Assembly: GCA_018228665.1 (NCBI GenBank)
Contig: CP073692.1
Coordinates: 930,001 to 994,000 of the forward strand
DNA from: Faecalicatena sp. Marseille-Q4148
GTDB lineage: Bacteria; Bacillota; Clostridia; Lachnospirales; Lachnospiraceae
Direction of reading: 5' to 3'
DNA: 64,000 nt
This document shows, in pieces, positions 1 to 8,677 of this stretch (the stretch's first letter is position 1; every line of letters begins with the position of its first letter). Below the pieces are notes generated by a model. The model saw nothing but the letters and a program-made list of their open reading frames with translations, ran no database searches and was not told the origin of the DNA. Made by a program: the position numbers and the translations under genes.

Positions 1-1093
1 GTTTCCCTCGTACAACCTCTTCAATTACATTCAGTTTAATCTTTACACTGGATTCTCTCTGACTTTGTTTTGGTTTAATAAATGTTCTTCCAACATAACT
101 ATTCTTATGGAAAGCAATACCATACGGAATTCCGGAACCTTCTGCATATCCTTTCGCAGCTGCGATTCCCGAATCCGGCACACCGACAACAAGGTCTGCT
201 TCCACCGGATAGCATTCTGCAAGTGCCTTTCCGGCAAGGATTCGAGAATGATACACATTCATTCCATCAATCGTACTATCTGGTCTCGCAAAGTAAATGT
301 ATTCGAAAATACATCTCGCCTGTTTTTCCTTCGGAATTGCCATTGTTTTATCTGAAGACAATTCTCCATTCATAATCGTCACAATCTCTCCCGGTTCTAC
401 ATCTCGGACAAAATCTGCTCCGATTGCAGAAAGGGCACAGCTTTCTGACGCCAAATAATACGCATTTCCTCTTTTCCCAATGCAAAGTGGTTTCAATCCG
501 TACGGATCACGTACACCGATCATTTTACGCGGGCTGGCAATGATCAGCGCATAAGCTCCCTGCATCTTGCCCATTGCATGTGCAACAGCCTCTTCCGCTG
601 TCTTTGCATGAAGACGTTCACGCGCGATGTGATATGCAATCACTTCTGAATCATTGCTTGTCTGGAAAATTGCTCCTGTATATTCCAGCTCATGTTTCAG
701 CTGAGCTGCATTAACAAGACTTCCATTGTAAGAAATTGCCAGCGTTCCTTTTACATAATTAATTACAAGCGGCTGGGCATTCGCCACATTGGAACCCTTA
801 TCCGCCGAATACTGTACATGACCTACGCCAAGATTACCGCATAACTCATCCAGCATCTCCTCTTGAAACACTTCGCTAACAAGCCCCATGCCTTTTTTCG
901 TCTGTACTCCACAAACTCCTTTTGTATCTGTCACTGCAATCCCACAAGACTGCTGTCCGCGATGCTGCAGCGCAAACAATGCATAATAGATCGAAGATGA
1001 AACATCCTCTCCATCAAAATCATACGCTCCGAATACACCACATTCTTCATGTAATCCGGAATCTGCTGTCTCATATTTCTTTTCTCTTCGCAT
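1..1093 (-). CDS. purF: Amidophosphoribosyltransferase, C-terminus cut by window edge
   Basis: Catalyses the first committed step of purine synthesis, transferring ammonia from glutamine to PRPP. About 364 codons are present. Near the N-terminus is ECGVFG with the nucleophile Cys at about residue 18, so a propeptide of 17 residues would have to be removed, as in Bacillus-type PurF. ALQHRGQQS and YNGSLVN of the class II glutaminase domain follow, then the start of the phosphoribosyltransferase domain, with GVPDSG and VRGK just before the edge. The PRPP-binding loop and the C-terminal cysteines would lie outside the window. The gene begins 10 bases after purC and is almost certainly co-transcribed with it. 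Family assignment is secure. Confidence 0.96.
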   Translation of the reverse strand, partial: MRREKKYETADSGLHEECGVFGAYDFDGEDVSSSIYYALFALQHRGQQSCGIAVTDTKGVCGVQTKKGMGLVSEVFQEEMLDELCGNLGVGHVQYSADKGSNVANAQPLVINYVKGTLAISYNGSLVNAAQLKHELEYTGAIFQTSNDSEVIAYHIARERLHAKTAEEAVAHAMGKMQGAYALIIASPRKMIGVRDPYGLKPLCIGKRGNAYYLASESCALSAIGADFVRDVEPGEIVTIMNGELSSDKTMAIPKEKQARCIFEYIYFARPDSTIDGMNVYHSRILAGKALAECYPVEADLVVGVPDSGIAAAKGYAEGSGIPYGIAFHKNSYVGRTFIKPKQSQRESSVKIKLNVIEEVVRGK

Positions 1094-1103
1094 CAATAAC
1101 TCC

Positions 1104-1811
1104 TTACTGAATTCCGATTCGTTTAAATACTTCCTGGTAAGCATCTTCTACATTACCAAGATCTCTTCTGAAACGGTCTTTATCAAGCTTCTCATGTGTC
1201 TTCACATCCCAAAGTCTGCATGTATCCGGAGAAACTTCATCAGCAAGAATAATCTGTCCATGATAGCGTCCAAATTCAATCTTGAAGTCAATCAGTTCAA
1301 TTCCTGCTGCAAGGAAGAATTCTTTCAGAACATCATTTACTTTAAATGCATATTCTGTAATCTTATCGATCTCCTCCTGTGTTGCAGCTCCAATTGCTTT
1401 TGCAAAATAGCTGTTAATGAGCGGATCACCCAGCTCGTCATCTTTATAACTGAATTCCAGTGTCGGGCAGAGAAGCTTTGTTCCTTCTTCGATTCCAAGT
1501 CTCTTAGAGAAGCTTCCTGCTGCTACATTACGTATGATTACTTCAAGAGGAACGATCTCTACTTTCTTAACAGCCGTCTCACGGTCACTCAGTTCTTCTA
1601 CAAGATGTGTCGGAACTCCTTTTTCTTCCAGAACTTTGAAAATGTAGTTTGTCATACGGTTGTTGACAACACCTTTTCCAACGATCGTACCTTTTTTCTC
1701 ACCGTTGAAAGCTGTCGCATCATCTTTGTAATCAACAATTACGATATCCGGATCCTCTGTTGCAAATACTTTCTTTGCTTTTCCTTCGTAAAGCTGTTCT
1801 AATTTTTTCAT
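1104..1811 (-). CDS. purC: Phosphoribosylaminoimidazole-succinocarboxamide synthase (SAICAR synthetase)
   Basis: Joins aspartate to CAIR with ATP in purine synthesis. The 235-residue protein has the family's N-terminal YEGKAKKVF, then [19 protein letters not shown] and the C-terminal [12 protein letters not shown], in normal order and full length. An in-frame ATG lies 30 bases further upstream, but [14 protein letters not shown] matches the usual family start and has AAGGAAC about 13 bases before it, so I use the inner ATG. It is the first gene of the purC-purF pair, behind a consensus promoter at 1893-1921. Confidence 0.96.
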   Translation of the reverse strand: MKKLEQLYEGKAKKVFATEDPDIVIVDYKDDATAFNGEKKGTIVGKGVVNNRMTNYIFKVLEEKGVPTHLVEELSDRETAVKKVEIVPLEVIIRNVAAGSFSKRLGIEEGTKLLCPTLEFSYKDDELGDPLINSYFAKAIGAATQEEIDKITEYAFKVNDVLKEFFLAAGIELIDFKIEFGRYHGQIILADEVSPDTCRLWDVKTHEKLDKDRFRRDLGNVEDAYQEVFKRIGIQ

Positions 1812-1892
1812 ACGTGTCCACCAGTTCCTTTCGCTTTTCATTCATTTGTTTATGATATCGCAGTACACATTTTATGCCCCGCTTACGATTCG

Positions 1893-1921
1893 ATTATAAT
1901 ACAAGGCAGGCGGAAAATCAA
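1893..1921 (-). promoter_or_regulatory. Sigma-A-type promoter of purC-purF
   Basis: On the minus strand there is TTGATT (1916-1921), a 17-base spacer, and TATAAT (1893-1898), about 80 bases before the purC start. The promoter sits inside the terminator hairpin of the upstream gene, so the -35 box lies in the hairpin loop. No PurR-box was recognised. Confidence 0.7.
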
Positions 1922-1939
1922 CATATCCGCCTGCCTTGT
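1901..1939 (-). terminator. 14-bp hairpin ending the DUF5716/DUF5717 unit
   Basis: Perfect 14-bp inverted repeat (1901-1914 with 1926-1939) around an 11-base loop, downstream of the leftward gene ending at 2024. On the minus strand it is followed by TATTATAAT, which is a weak U-tract and at the same time the purC -10 region. It most likely acts as an intrinsic terminator. Confidence 0.6.
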
Positions 1940-2023
1940 CTACGCTTTACTTATTATTTATTTTCAAATACTTATATTAGTTTTTCTTATATATTGTACA
2001 TACTTTATAAGTTCTCTTTCATA

Positions 2024-2788
2024 TCACATGTTTTTCCGGTACTTTTCACGCCATTTTTCCAGAAGCTGCTCAGAATCATCTACTTGAATCTTTTCAGCCA
2101 GCGCTTCTGACATTTCACGAAGTTCCCGGTCAATCCCAATATAAACAGTACTCTTTCCGAGAAGCTGCTGATACGCCTCCGTTGTCATATAATTCTTGCA
2201 ACAGTAAATATAGGATATGAGCATGCTTTCTTCTTCGCAGATCTGAAATGCATTTTCGTACATGCGTGCAGCTTCTTCATACAGAAACAGCTTCCCATAA
2301 GCTGCGCCGAGACATCCGTATACATTACCATAAAAGGTTCCATCCACCGATTCATCCGTTTCTCCATAAACAATGGATTGATACACTAATATTGCCTCTC
2401 GGACTTCACCACTTGCAAGGAGATTGTCACCCATATATTTTTTTCGTTCAATCTCTTTTTGATTTTTTAATTTTTCAAGTACATTCTGGATTTGAAGTAT
2501 TTCGGACTTTGTATAAATACCGGAATGTTTCAAAATTGTCAAAACAAACTGTTCTACTGCTCCATGCCGTTTGATCGCGCTTTTCAATGTATACGCCATA
2601 TCTTTCATATCAAGTTCTTCTTCAATCCAGTCACAAAGCTGTTCGTTCATCACTGTATAATCGATCAGATACAGGTTATTGGAAATATAGTAGCAGAGTT
2701 CTTCCAACGTATAAATCCTTCTGTGTATCCTTGTGATCTCGTATGGCTGAGACGCTTTCTTACTGTGACAAAGAATTAAACTGCCCAT
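2024..2788 (-). CDS. TPR-like helical protein of the DUF5716/DUF5717 unit, unknown function
   Basis: A 254-residue cytoplasmic protein with no signal peptide or membrane segment. The second half (about residues 125-210) looks like tetratricopeptide repeats: paired helices with small residues at packing positions, such as GNVYGCLGAAYGKLFLYEEA and AARMYENAFQIC. The first half is helical and charged and I do not recognise it. Start: ATG preceded by GGAGGAAG five to six bases away, 29 bases inside the end of the DUF5716 gene, which indicates translational coupling. It is the last gene of a three-gene leftward unit and is followed by the hairpin at 1901-1939. A scaffold or adaptor role is inference from the repeat fold. 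Confidence 0.75.
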   Translation of the reverse strand: MGSLILCHSKKASQPYEITRIHRRIYTLEELCYYISNNLYLIDYTVMNEQLCDWIEEELDMKDMAYTLKSAIKRHGAVEQFVLTILKHSGIYTKSEILQIQNVLEKLKNQKEIERKKYMGDNLLASGEVREAILVYQSIVYGETDESVDGTFYGNVYGCLGAAYGKLFLYEEAARMYENAFQICEEESMLISYIYCCKNYMTTEAYQQLLGKSTVYIGIDRELREMSEALAEKIQVDDSEQLLEKWREKYRKNM

Positions 2789-4043
2789 TGCTTCCTCCTA
2801 ACCGGATCAGTTTCTCCGCAGCAAATCCTGCCGCCGGAAAGAACTCGCCCAATCCCATATCTTCTACTATAACTTTCAGGGTTCTGTCATCCTGAAACAG
2901 CATTTTCATCTGTACCCGCACGGTATAAGGCTGATTCACAGAAAGACCGTCAAGAGATATCTCTTCAATACGACTCTCTCCGGACGCCAGCGAATCAATT
3001 CGTATTTCAATCGCCTCTCCATCCGTCAAAAGTGCTTCTAACTGGCAATCAGATTCATACCAGTGCGCTCCCCAGTTTACAACCGGCTGCCAGACATCTC
3101 CTCCTCTTCTTCGAACTTTCAAAGAAATCTGCTCTGTCATTTTTGTATCATCCAGATATACCGGCCCTTCTTCAAACTCCATTCCGCGCCTGTATGCCGC
3201 ATAACACGCTCCTTTACTGTAAAGGTTATTTCCCTGAAATGCACGCCGGCCGTTACAGATAACTTTCAGAGAACTCGGATACCAGTTTTGATCAAATCCT
3301 TCACCTGTCAAATAGACAGAAGAAATCAGCCTCTTCTCAAACACCCCCTGAACAAAAGTACGAAATCTGGCATCTGCTTCTGCTGCTTTCTCCTCATCTG
3401 TCATCGGAAACACTGCTTTTAATTCTTCCATCCGAATATTCGCTACCTCTTCCACTGTAACAAACGGATCTCTCCCTTTATCAAATGCTGTTTTTAACTT
3501 CTTTAGCATAAATGCCCGGATTTCTTTCCGATCGCAGTACAGCAATGCGGATTCATACTGCCACAGCTCTTTTGGCTGATAAAACATATAATAGCAAAAG
3601 CTTTCTTTGTAATCCTGCACATAAATATTTTTTCTCTCAATTCCTATCCGCTGGGCAATACCTTTCAGCATCTGAACAATGTCTTCATTTACTTTCGGTA
3701 ACGTAAACACGATCACACTGATATCCTCAAAACTCTTCAGTGACATTTCGATAAATCTGGCAAGAAGCCATACCGCTTCATATGTCTGATCCTCATATGT
3801 AATTTTTTCCTGAGCCATTGCTTTATTCCAAAGATCATCTACAGTATATCCCTCTTTAACAACAGCAAGCCTTCTCGCCCGCTTTCCGTAAAACCATGTA
3901 TGATCATGATAACCGATCACCAGCGGAATCTGATAATTATCTACTGCCACTTCCAGGGTAGCCGGCTCTCTCTCTGCCTCATCAAAATAGCTGATCTGAC
4001 AGCCATATTCATTTAAATCGTAGCCTATCATCATACCTTTCAT
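2760..4043 (-). CDS. DUF5716-type protein with Hsp70/actin (ASKHA)-like fold signatures
   Basis: About 427 residues. The start MMIGYDLNEYGCQISYF resembles the phosphate-1 loop of the Hsp70/actin/sugar-kinase superfamily. SVYLTGEGFDQNW at about residues 275-290 resembles the adenosine-binding segment, and LYSKGACYAAY shortly after resembles the end of Hsp70-type ATPase domains. The last 110 residues look like a beta-rich domain. I recall this architecture as DUF5716, but could not search. The longer open frame starts at 4166, inside the preceding gene; the ATG at 4043 has GAAGGGGAAAT upstream and matches the natural domain start. The gap to the DUF5717 gene is 25 bases. ATP binding is inference, because no catalytic residue is certain. 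Confidence 0.72.
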   Translation of the reverse strand: MKGMMIGYDLNEYGCQISYFDEAEREPATLEVAVDNYQIPLVIGYHDHTWFYGKRARRLAVVKEGYTVDDLWNKAMAQEKITYEDQTYEAVWLLARFIEMSLKSFEDISVIVFTLPKVNEDIVQMLKGIAQRIGIERKNIYVQDYKESFCYYMFYQPKELWQYESALLYCDRKEIRAFMLKKLKTAFDKGRDPFVTVEEVANIRMEELKAVFPMTDEEKAAEADARFRTFVQGVFEKRLISSVYLTGEGFDQNWYPSSLKVICNGRRAFQGNNLYSKGACYAAYRRGMEFEEGPVYLDDTKMTEQISLKVRRRGGDVWQPVVNWGAHWYESDCQLEALLTDGEAIEIRIDSLASGESRIEEISLDGLSVNQPYTVRVQMKMLFQDDRTLKVIVEDMGLGEFFPAAGFAAEKLIRLGGSNGQFNSLSQ

Positions 4044-4068
4044 CGAACTGTATTTCCCCTTCTCTTGA

Positions 4069-7000
4069 TTAATATACCTGGAACAATTTATCTGCCAGCG
4101 CGTCTTCAAGCGCATACGACTGCATTGCTTCTTTCCTCTTTTCTTGAGGCAGAAGCGAGATTTCATTTAATTTCCCATATTTGCCTGCATGCGCCCATTT
4201 TCGTTTCACATAAGAACGCTTCTCCGTCGTTGTACTTCCATCTGCAGCAGTTTCCCGGAAATAATACCGAAGTCTTTCATCTTTATATAAAGTAAACTCT
4301 TTTACATAAACATTTTCATAAGTCGGAATCAGAATCTCTGCTTCAAAGCCAACGCCTTCCTGCTCATCTCTTACGATCTGATAATGAAGCTTCACTCTGC
4401 TGTCTGCATGTTTCGCCTTATACTGAATCAGTATCTTATCAAATAACTGAACTTCCCGAAGCCAGGCTTCCGGATATGTCAGATAGAATGGGAATACAAG
4501 TCCTTTCATACACATTTCCCGAAGCCATCCGAAGAGCTTTTCTTCCCGTCCCGCCAGATTTTCTCCCGAATAGCGCTTCAAAAGCGCAATCTTGCAAATA
4601 TCTGCCAGTTCCTCTTCTGCGCCATATTCATCTTCCATAATCTGGAACACACATTGATCTACCATTCGATCCCGCAGCACATATTCCCGGCTGACAAATG
4701 CCAGGTACGCCTGCTTAATCCTGAAATAAGAAACTCCATCATAGTAGTCCTGAAAGATCTTCTCTTCGTGATACATTGCTTCTGAAAACAGCATCTGAGT
4801 TATAATCCGTTCTGCCAGTTTCTTTGTATTCACTTCATACTGCTTTGCTGCATACCAGAGGTCTTTCATATGTTCTGTCGGTCCGCAATAGAAATTCGCC
4901 AGATATGTCAATGTCACTTTATCGTACTGTCCTAATTCAAACAGTGTATAGCAGAGATAACTCAGAAAATCATCTTCTTCGTAATTCTCTTCCCGGATTC
5001 GTTTACTGCAGATACAGAAGACGTTTTCTTCTTCATATTGCTCCATTCCGTATTTGCGAAGGTTTTCAAATGAAAGTTCTCTTCCTTTGCGCTCTCTTCC
5101 TTCAACCTGAGTCGTATCATTGTAATGACGGCTCAACTCCAGGAATTTCTGTTCGTAAAACAAACGTATACTCTCAAACGGAATGGAATCCGCATAATGC
5201 CAGCCATTTTGTCCTTCCCAAACAATTCTGGAATCTTTTTGTTTTAAAAAAACAATTGCACCATCTTCCCGGTCATAGGCTGTCCGCTGACTAATTGTTC
5301 CATCTGCTTCCAGCACAAGCACATATTTCATTCCCGGCTGAGTTGTTGTCACAAGATACGCGTGGCAAATATCATAAAGCGCTTCCATTCGCTTTGGCGT
5401 CATGCCTTCTTCCGTAAAAAATCTCCGATAAATAATCCTTAATTCTTCACTGATCCTTCTTTTCTCCAACTGGTTCCATGCAAATGCTTCGATGCGCTCT
5501 CGATAACTTTCATAAACAGAACTATCTTCCGGTTCGTAAGTAATGATATTCGCATATAAAAGAGCCGCCTTCCTGTCATTCAGTGTGTTGCCATGCAGAA
5601 AATAAAGGTAGATTGTACGCGGTAACTTTCCACTCACTCTTTTCTCTTCCAGGCTAAACATATAATATTCATAAAGCTGTGCAATCTTCAATCCTTCTTC
5701 AATAGCCTTTTCAAACCAAATATGATAGCAGCTCTCCATATGCTGGCCTTTGATCAATTGGACACAGATTGCCTGCAAAATAGCAGGTATATGATACTTC
5801 TTATAGCATTTTACCAATAACCGATACAGGCTTTCGTCAAAATTCTTCTTCTGACATGCTAACTCCGCTGTCTGAACTGCCATCTCTTCGCCGCAGATCT
5901 GATATTTTACCGCAAAATTAACAACCTGGATTTCAAATGTGTTAAGCTGTTTTAAGCAGTCCGGACGCTCTTTTAAATACCGAAACGCCTGAAGATAAAA
6001 GATAAGGCTGTGCGCTCCATTTTCAAACTGCCTCTCCATCATCCGTATCTTAGCAGACGTATTTTCATAGACGCTATCGGTTTCGAGCAACATCATAGCA
6101 ATACGCCAGTTATGCGGAAATTTGGTGTGGAGCCTTCGCATCTCTTCTGTTACTTTACGTCTTTGTTCCTCTTCCGGATCCAGCAGCAGCATCAAATACA
6201 AATAATAAAGCGCTCTCTCCGGAGTATGTCCAAGATCTGACTTCTTATAGTTGTAATGCTCCAGAAGCCATCTCGCTTCTTCTCTCTTCTCGCCAATCAG
6301 ATATACATGGGCCAGCATCAATTGATAGATTTCCTGTTCCGGCGCCAGTTCTCTTAATTTCTGAAAACTATTTACCGCCTCTTCTGCCCAGATACTTTTC
6401 TCCATGCGTCCTGCCTCAACACCGAGATAGCCTTTCAGTGTCTGCGCCAGAATAAACTCTTCTTCTCTCTCTTTTCTTGGATTCAATAAAGCCTGATGTA
6501 CTGTAATCTCACAGCAGATTTCTTCATACGGTGTATCCACATAAATCCGCCCATAATTATAGCCCTGGTGAAGCCCATCCTCCTCTATGATATACGGAAG
6601 GCTGCATTGATTCCCAACAAAATCATCTATTACAATCTGACTGCGCGCAACTTTCAAAAACTTCCCTTCTACACGCACATAAGCTGTCAGATGTCCCCAT
6701 GTATTTTTCTCCAGATGGATCTCGTCTTTTGTCGCTTCTAATATATTTTCAAATTCACGTTCTTCTTCCTGAAAAGACAGAAAAATCCGTTCTTTCTGCT
6801 TCGTACCAACAAGAAATTCTTCCAACGCCTGCTCGCTCAAAGACCATTTGCGCATATTATCATACAGAGAATAAATCCATTTTTCCTCATATTTCAGTAC
6901 ATCATAAAACGCTCTGGAGCGAAACAAACGATGCGCTTCTCCGAAATCCTGATAGGCAAGTTCCCGAAACTCTTTCAATGACTGTATTTTCCCACAGGAT

Positions 7001-7356
7001 GTCATGACAAACGGCTTCTCTACAATAGCCGTAAAGGTAAGTTCATACTCGCCTCCATTCGTCACAACAGTAAATGTTCCCCGTTCTACAAATCCCGGTT
7101 CCAGTCCTCGTCCATCATAGGTAAAATGAACTTCTACAGAAGCCCCTTCAAAACCTGATTCCACACAATTGATACGAAAAGAGGATGGATATACCAGCCC
7201 TCTGATATCTCCATCCAGACGGTTTTCTATGCGGAAGCTGCCCTGATATATCTCTCCTTCTCCAATCAGAAGTTCCAAATGTGTCTGTGGGAAATATATT
7301 TCCGGCCGCGAAATCTGAAAATTTCCTTTTGCAAATTGTTTAATCTTATTCTTCAA
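4069..7356 (-). CDS. Very large DUF5717-type protein, helical-repeat core, unknown function
   Basis: A 1095-residue protein and the first gene of the three-gene unit. It begins with a beta-sandwich-like region (about residues 1-115), followed by a long helical-repeat stretch (about 300-900) with TPR-like pairs, and a short beta-rich C-terminus. There is no signal peptide or membrane segment. The start codon is TTG, preceded by AGGTGG at normal distance, and the first residues MKNKIKQFAKGNFQISRPEI fit a true N-terminus. I recall it as the DUF5717 family, which accompanies DUF5716 in Lachnospiraceae. Function is not known to me. A promoter with an extended -10 lies at 7405-7434. Confidence 0.75.
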   Translation of the reverse strand: MKNKIKQFAKGNFQISRPEIYFPQTHLELLIGEGEIYQGSFRIENRLDGDIRGLVYPSSFRINCVESGFEGASVEVHFTYDGRGLEPGFVERGTFTVVTNGGEYELTFTAIVEKPFVMTSCGKIQSLKEFRELAYQDFGEAHRLFRSRAFYDVLKYEEKWIYSLYDNMRKWSLSEQALEEFLVGTKQKERIFLSFQEEEREFENILEATKDEIHLEKNTWGHLTAYVRVEGKFLKVARSQIVIDDFVGNQCSLPYIIEEDGLHQGYNYGRIYVDTPYEEICCEITVHQALLNPRKEREEEFILAQTLKGYLGVEAGRMEKSIWAEEAVNSFQKLRELAPEQEIYQLMLAHVYLIGEKREEARWLLEHYNYKKSDLGHTPERALYYLYLMLLLDPEEEQRRKVTEEMRRLHTKFPHNWRIAMMLLETDSVYENTSAKIRMMERQFENGAHSLIFYLQAFRYLKERPDCLKQLNTFEIQVVNFAVKYQICGEEMAVQTAELACQKKNFDESLYRLLVKCYKKYHIPAILQAICVQLIKGQHMESCYHIWFEKAIEEGLKIAQLYEYYMFSLEEKRVSGKLPRTIYLYFLHGNTLNDRKAALLYANIITYEPEDSSVYESYRERIEAFAWNQLEKRRISEELRIIYRRFFTEEGMTPKRMEALYDICHAYLVTTTQPGMKYVLVLEADGTISQRTAYDREDGAIVFLKQKDSRIVWEGQNGWHYADSIPFESIRLFYEQKFLELSRHYNDTTQVEGRERKGRELSFENLRKYGMEQYEEENVFCICSKRIREENYEEDDFLSYLCYTLFELGQYDKVTLTYLANFYCGPTEHMKDLWYAAKQYEVNTKKLAERIITQMLFSEAMYHEEKIFQDYYDGVSYFRIKQAYLAFVSREYVLRDRMVDQCVFQIMEDEYGAEEELADICKIALLKRYSGENLAGREEKLFGWLREMCMKGLVFPFYLTYPEAWLREVQLFDKILIQYKAKHADSRVKLHYQIVRDEQEGVGFEAEILIPTYENVYVKEFTLYKDERLRYYFRETAADGSTTTEKRSYVKRKWAHAGKYGKLNEISLLPQEKRKEAMQSYALEDALADKLFQVY

Positions 7357-7404
7357 GATGCCACCTACTTTACCTGTTGCTGTTTACAAACTTTTATAAA
7401 TAAG

Positions 7405-7434
7405 ATTATAACATTATTCCAATTCAGATAGCAA
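7405..7434 (-). promoter_or_regulatory. Promoter of the DUF5717-DUF5716-TPR unit
   Basis: Minus strand: TTGCTA (7429-7434), 18-base spacer, TATAAT (7405-7410) preceded by TG in extended -10 position, about 50 bases before the TTG start. It suggests the unit is transcribed separately from dapL. Confidence 0.6.
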
Positions 7435-7453
7435 TACACTATCCAAGATTTTT

Positions 7454-8644
7454 CTATATGCCTGATTTTAGAAGTATCTTTAATCGTTTTACTGCTTCCT
7501 CCGTATCTTCCAATGATCCGAATGTAGAAAATCGAAAATACCCTTCACCACAGGCTCCAAAACCTTCGCCTGGTGTTCCTACAACCTGTATTTTGCAAAG
7601 TAATTCTTCAAAAAATTCCCAGCTTCCCATATCTTTTGGACACTGCATCCATATATACGGTGCATTTTTCCCTCCACAGTACCAAATTCCAAGTTCGTCC
7701 AATGCCCGCATAAAGCAGGCTGCATTTTTCTTATAAACAGCAATGTTTTCCCGAATCTGTTTTTGCCCTTCGTCTGTAAAAATTGCTGCCGCTCCCTTCT
7801 GAATAATATAAGATACTCCATTCGTTTTAGTTGTTCGGTTACGAACCCACATCTGCTGTAACTTCATTCCTCCCCGCACAAGTTTTTGAGGCAAAATTGT
7901 GTATCCACATCTTGTTCCAGTAAATCCTGCCGTTTTAGACAGAGAACATATCTCAATAGCACAGGTATCCGCACCTTCTATTTCAAAAATACTATGGGGA
8001 ATCTTTTTTTCCTCTATAAATGCTTCATAAGCAGCATCAAATAAAATAACTGCATTTATCTCATTTGCATAGTCAACCCATTCCTTTAACTGCGTGCGAT
8101 TATATACTGCTCCTGTCGGATTATTGGGTGAACACAAATAAATAATGTCTGCCTGTACTGACCAGTCCGGCATTGGAAGAAAATGATTTTCTTTTCCGGA
8201 AGGAACATGAATGATTTGATTTCCCGCAATGATGTTCGCATCCACATAAGCCGGATATGTTGGTTCCATAATTAGCGTTTTCTGCCCCGGTCCAAATAAA
8301 TCTAAGATATCTCCCAGTTCATCGCTTGCGCCACTGGAAACAAAAACTTCCTCTTCCGAAATCGCTACTCCTCTTTTCTGATAAAATTGTGCAATATTAT
8401 GACGCAGCAACGGATCTCCGCATTCTGGCATATACCCGTGAAATGTTTTCTTTTCTGACTGATCATCGACTGCCTTATGCAGTTCTGAAATGACAGCTCT
8501 ACACAGCGGTAGTGATACGTCGCCAATTCCCATCCGGTACAAATATGTATCTGGGTTCTGTTCCGTGTATATCTTTATTTTTTGCGCAATATTATGAAAC
8601 AAATAGGAGTCTTTCAATTTTTCATAATTCTTATTTGGTGTCAT
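7454..8644 (-). CDS. dapL: LL-diaminopimelate aminotransferase
   Basis: PLP enzyme converting tetrahydrodipicolinate directly to LL-diaminopimelate for lysine and cell wall. The 396-residue length fits the family. Visible marks are KLKDSYLFHNIAQKI at the N-terminus, SPNNPTGAVY, DAAYEAF and the PLP-lysine motif SLSKTAGFTGTRCGYT, the last two being distinctive for DapL within class I/II aminotransferases. AAAGGAT precedes the ATG. It lies 33 bases after carB and is the last gene of the glnN-pyrG-carA-carB-dapL run, so glutamine-responsive read-through probably reaches it. No clear terminator follows it. Confidence 0.92.
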   Translation of the reverse strand: MTPNKNYEKLKDSYLFHNIAQKIKIYTEQNPDTYLYRMGIGDVSLPLCRAVISELHKAVDDQSEKKTFHGYMPECGDPLLRHNIAQFYQKRGVAISEEEVFVSSGASDELGDILDLFGPGQKTLIMEPTYPAYVDANIIAGNQIIHVPSGKENHFLPMPDWSVQADIIYLCSPNNPTGAVYNRTQLKEWVDYANEINAVILFDAAYEAFIEEKKIPHSIFEIEGADTCAIEICSLSKTAGFTGTRCGYTILPQKLVRGGMKLQQMWVRNRTTKTNGVSYIIQKGAAAIFTDEGQKQIRENIAVYKKNAACFMRALDELGIWYCGGKNAPYIWMQCPKDMGSWEFFEELLCKIQVVGTPGEGFGACGEGYFRFSTFGSLEDTEEAVKRLKILLKSGI

Positions 8645-8677
8645 TGTTTTTATCCTTTCTCTTCTCTGATTTTAAAC

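Noticed and set aside
4044-4166. Longer N-terminus for the DUF5716 gene
   Set aside because: The extension is basic, unrelated to the domain start, and would overlap the preceding gene by about 98 bases without a ribosome binding site.
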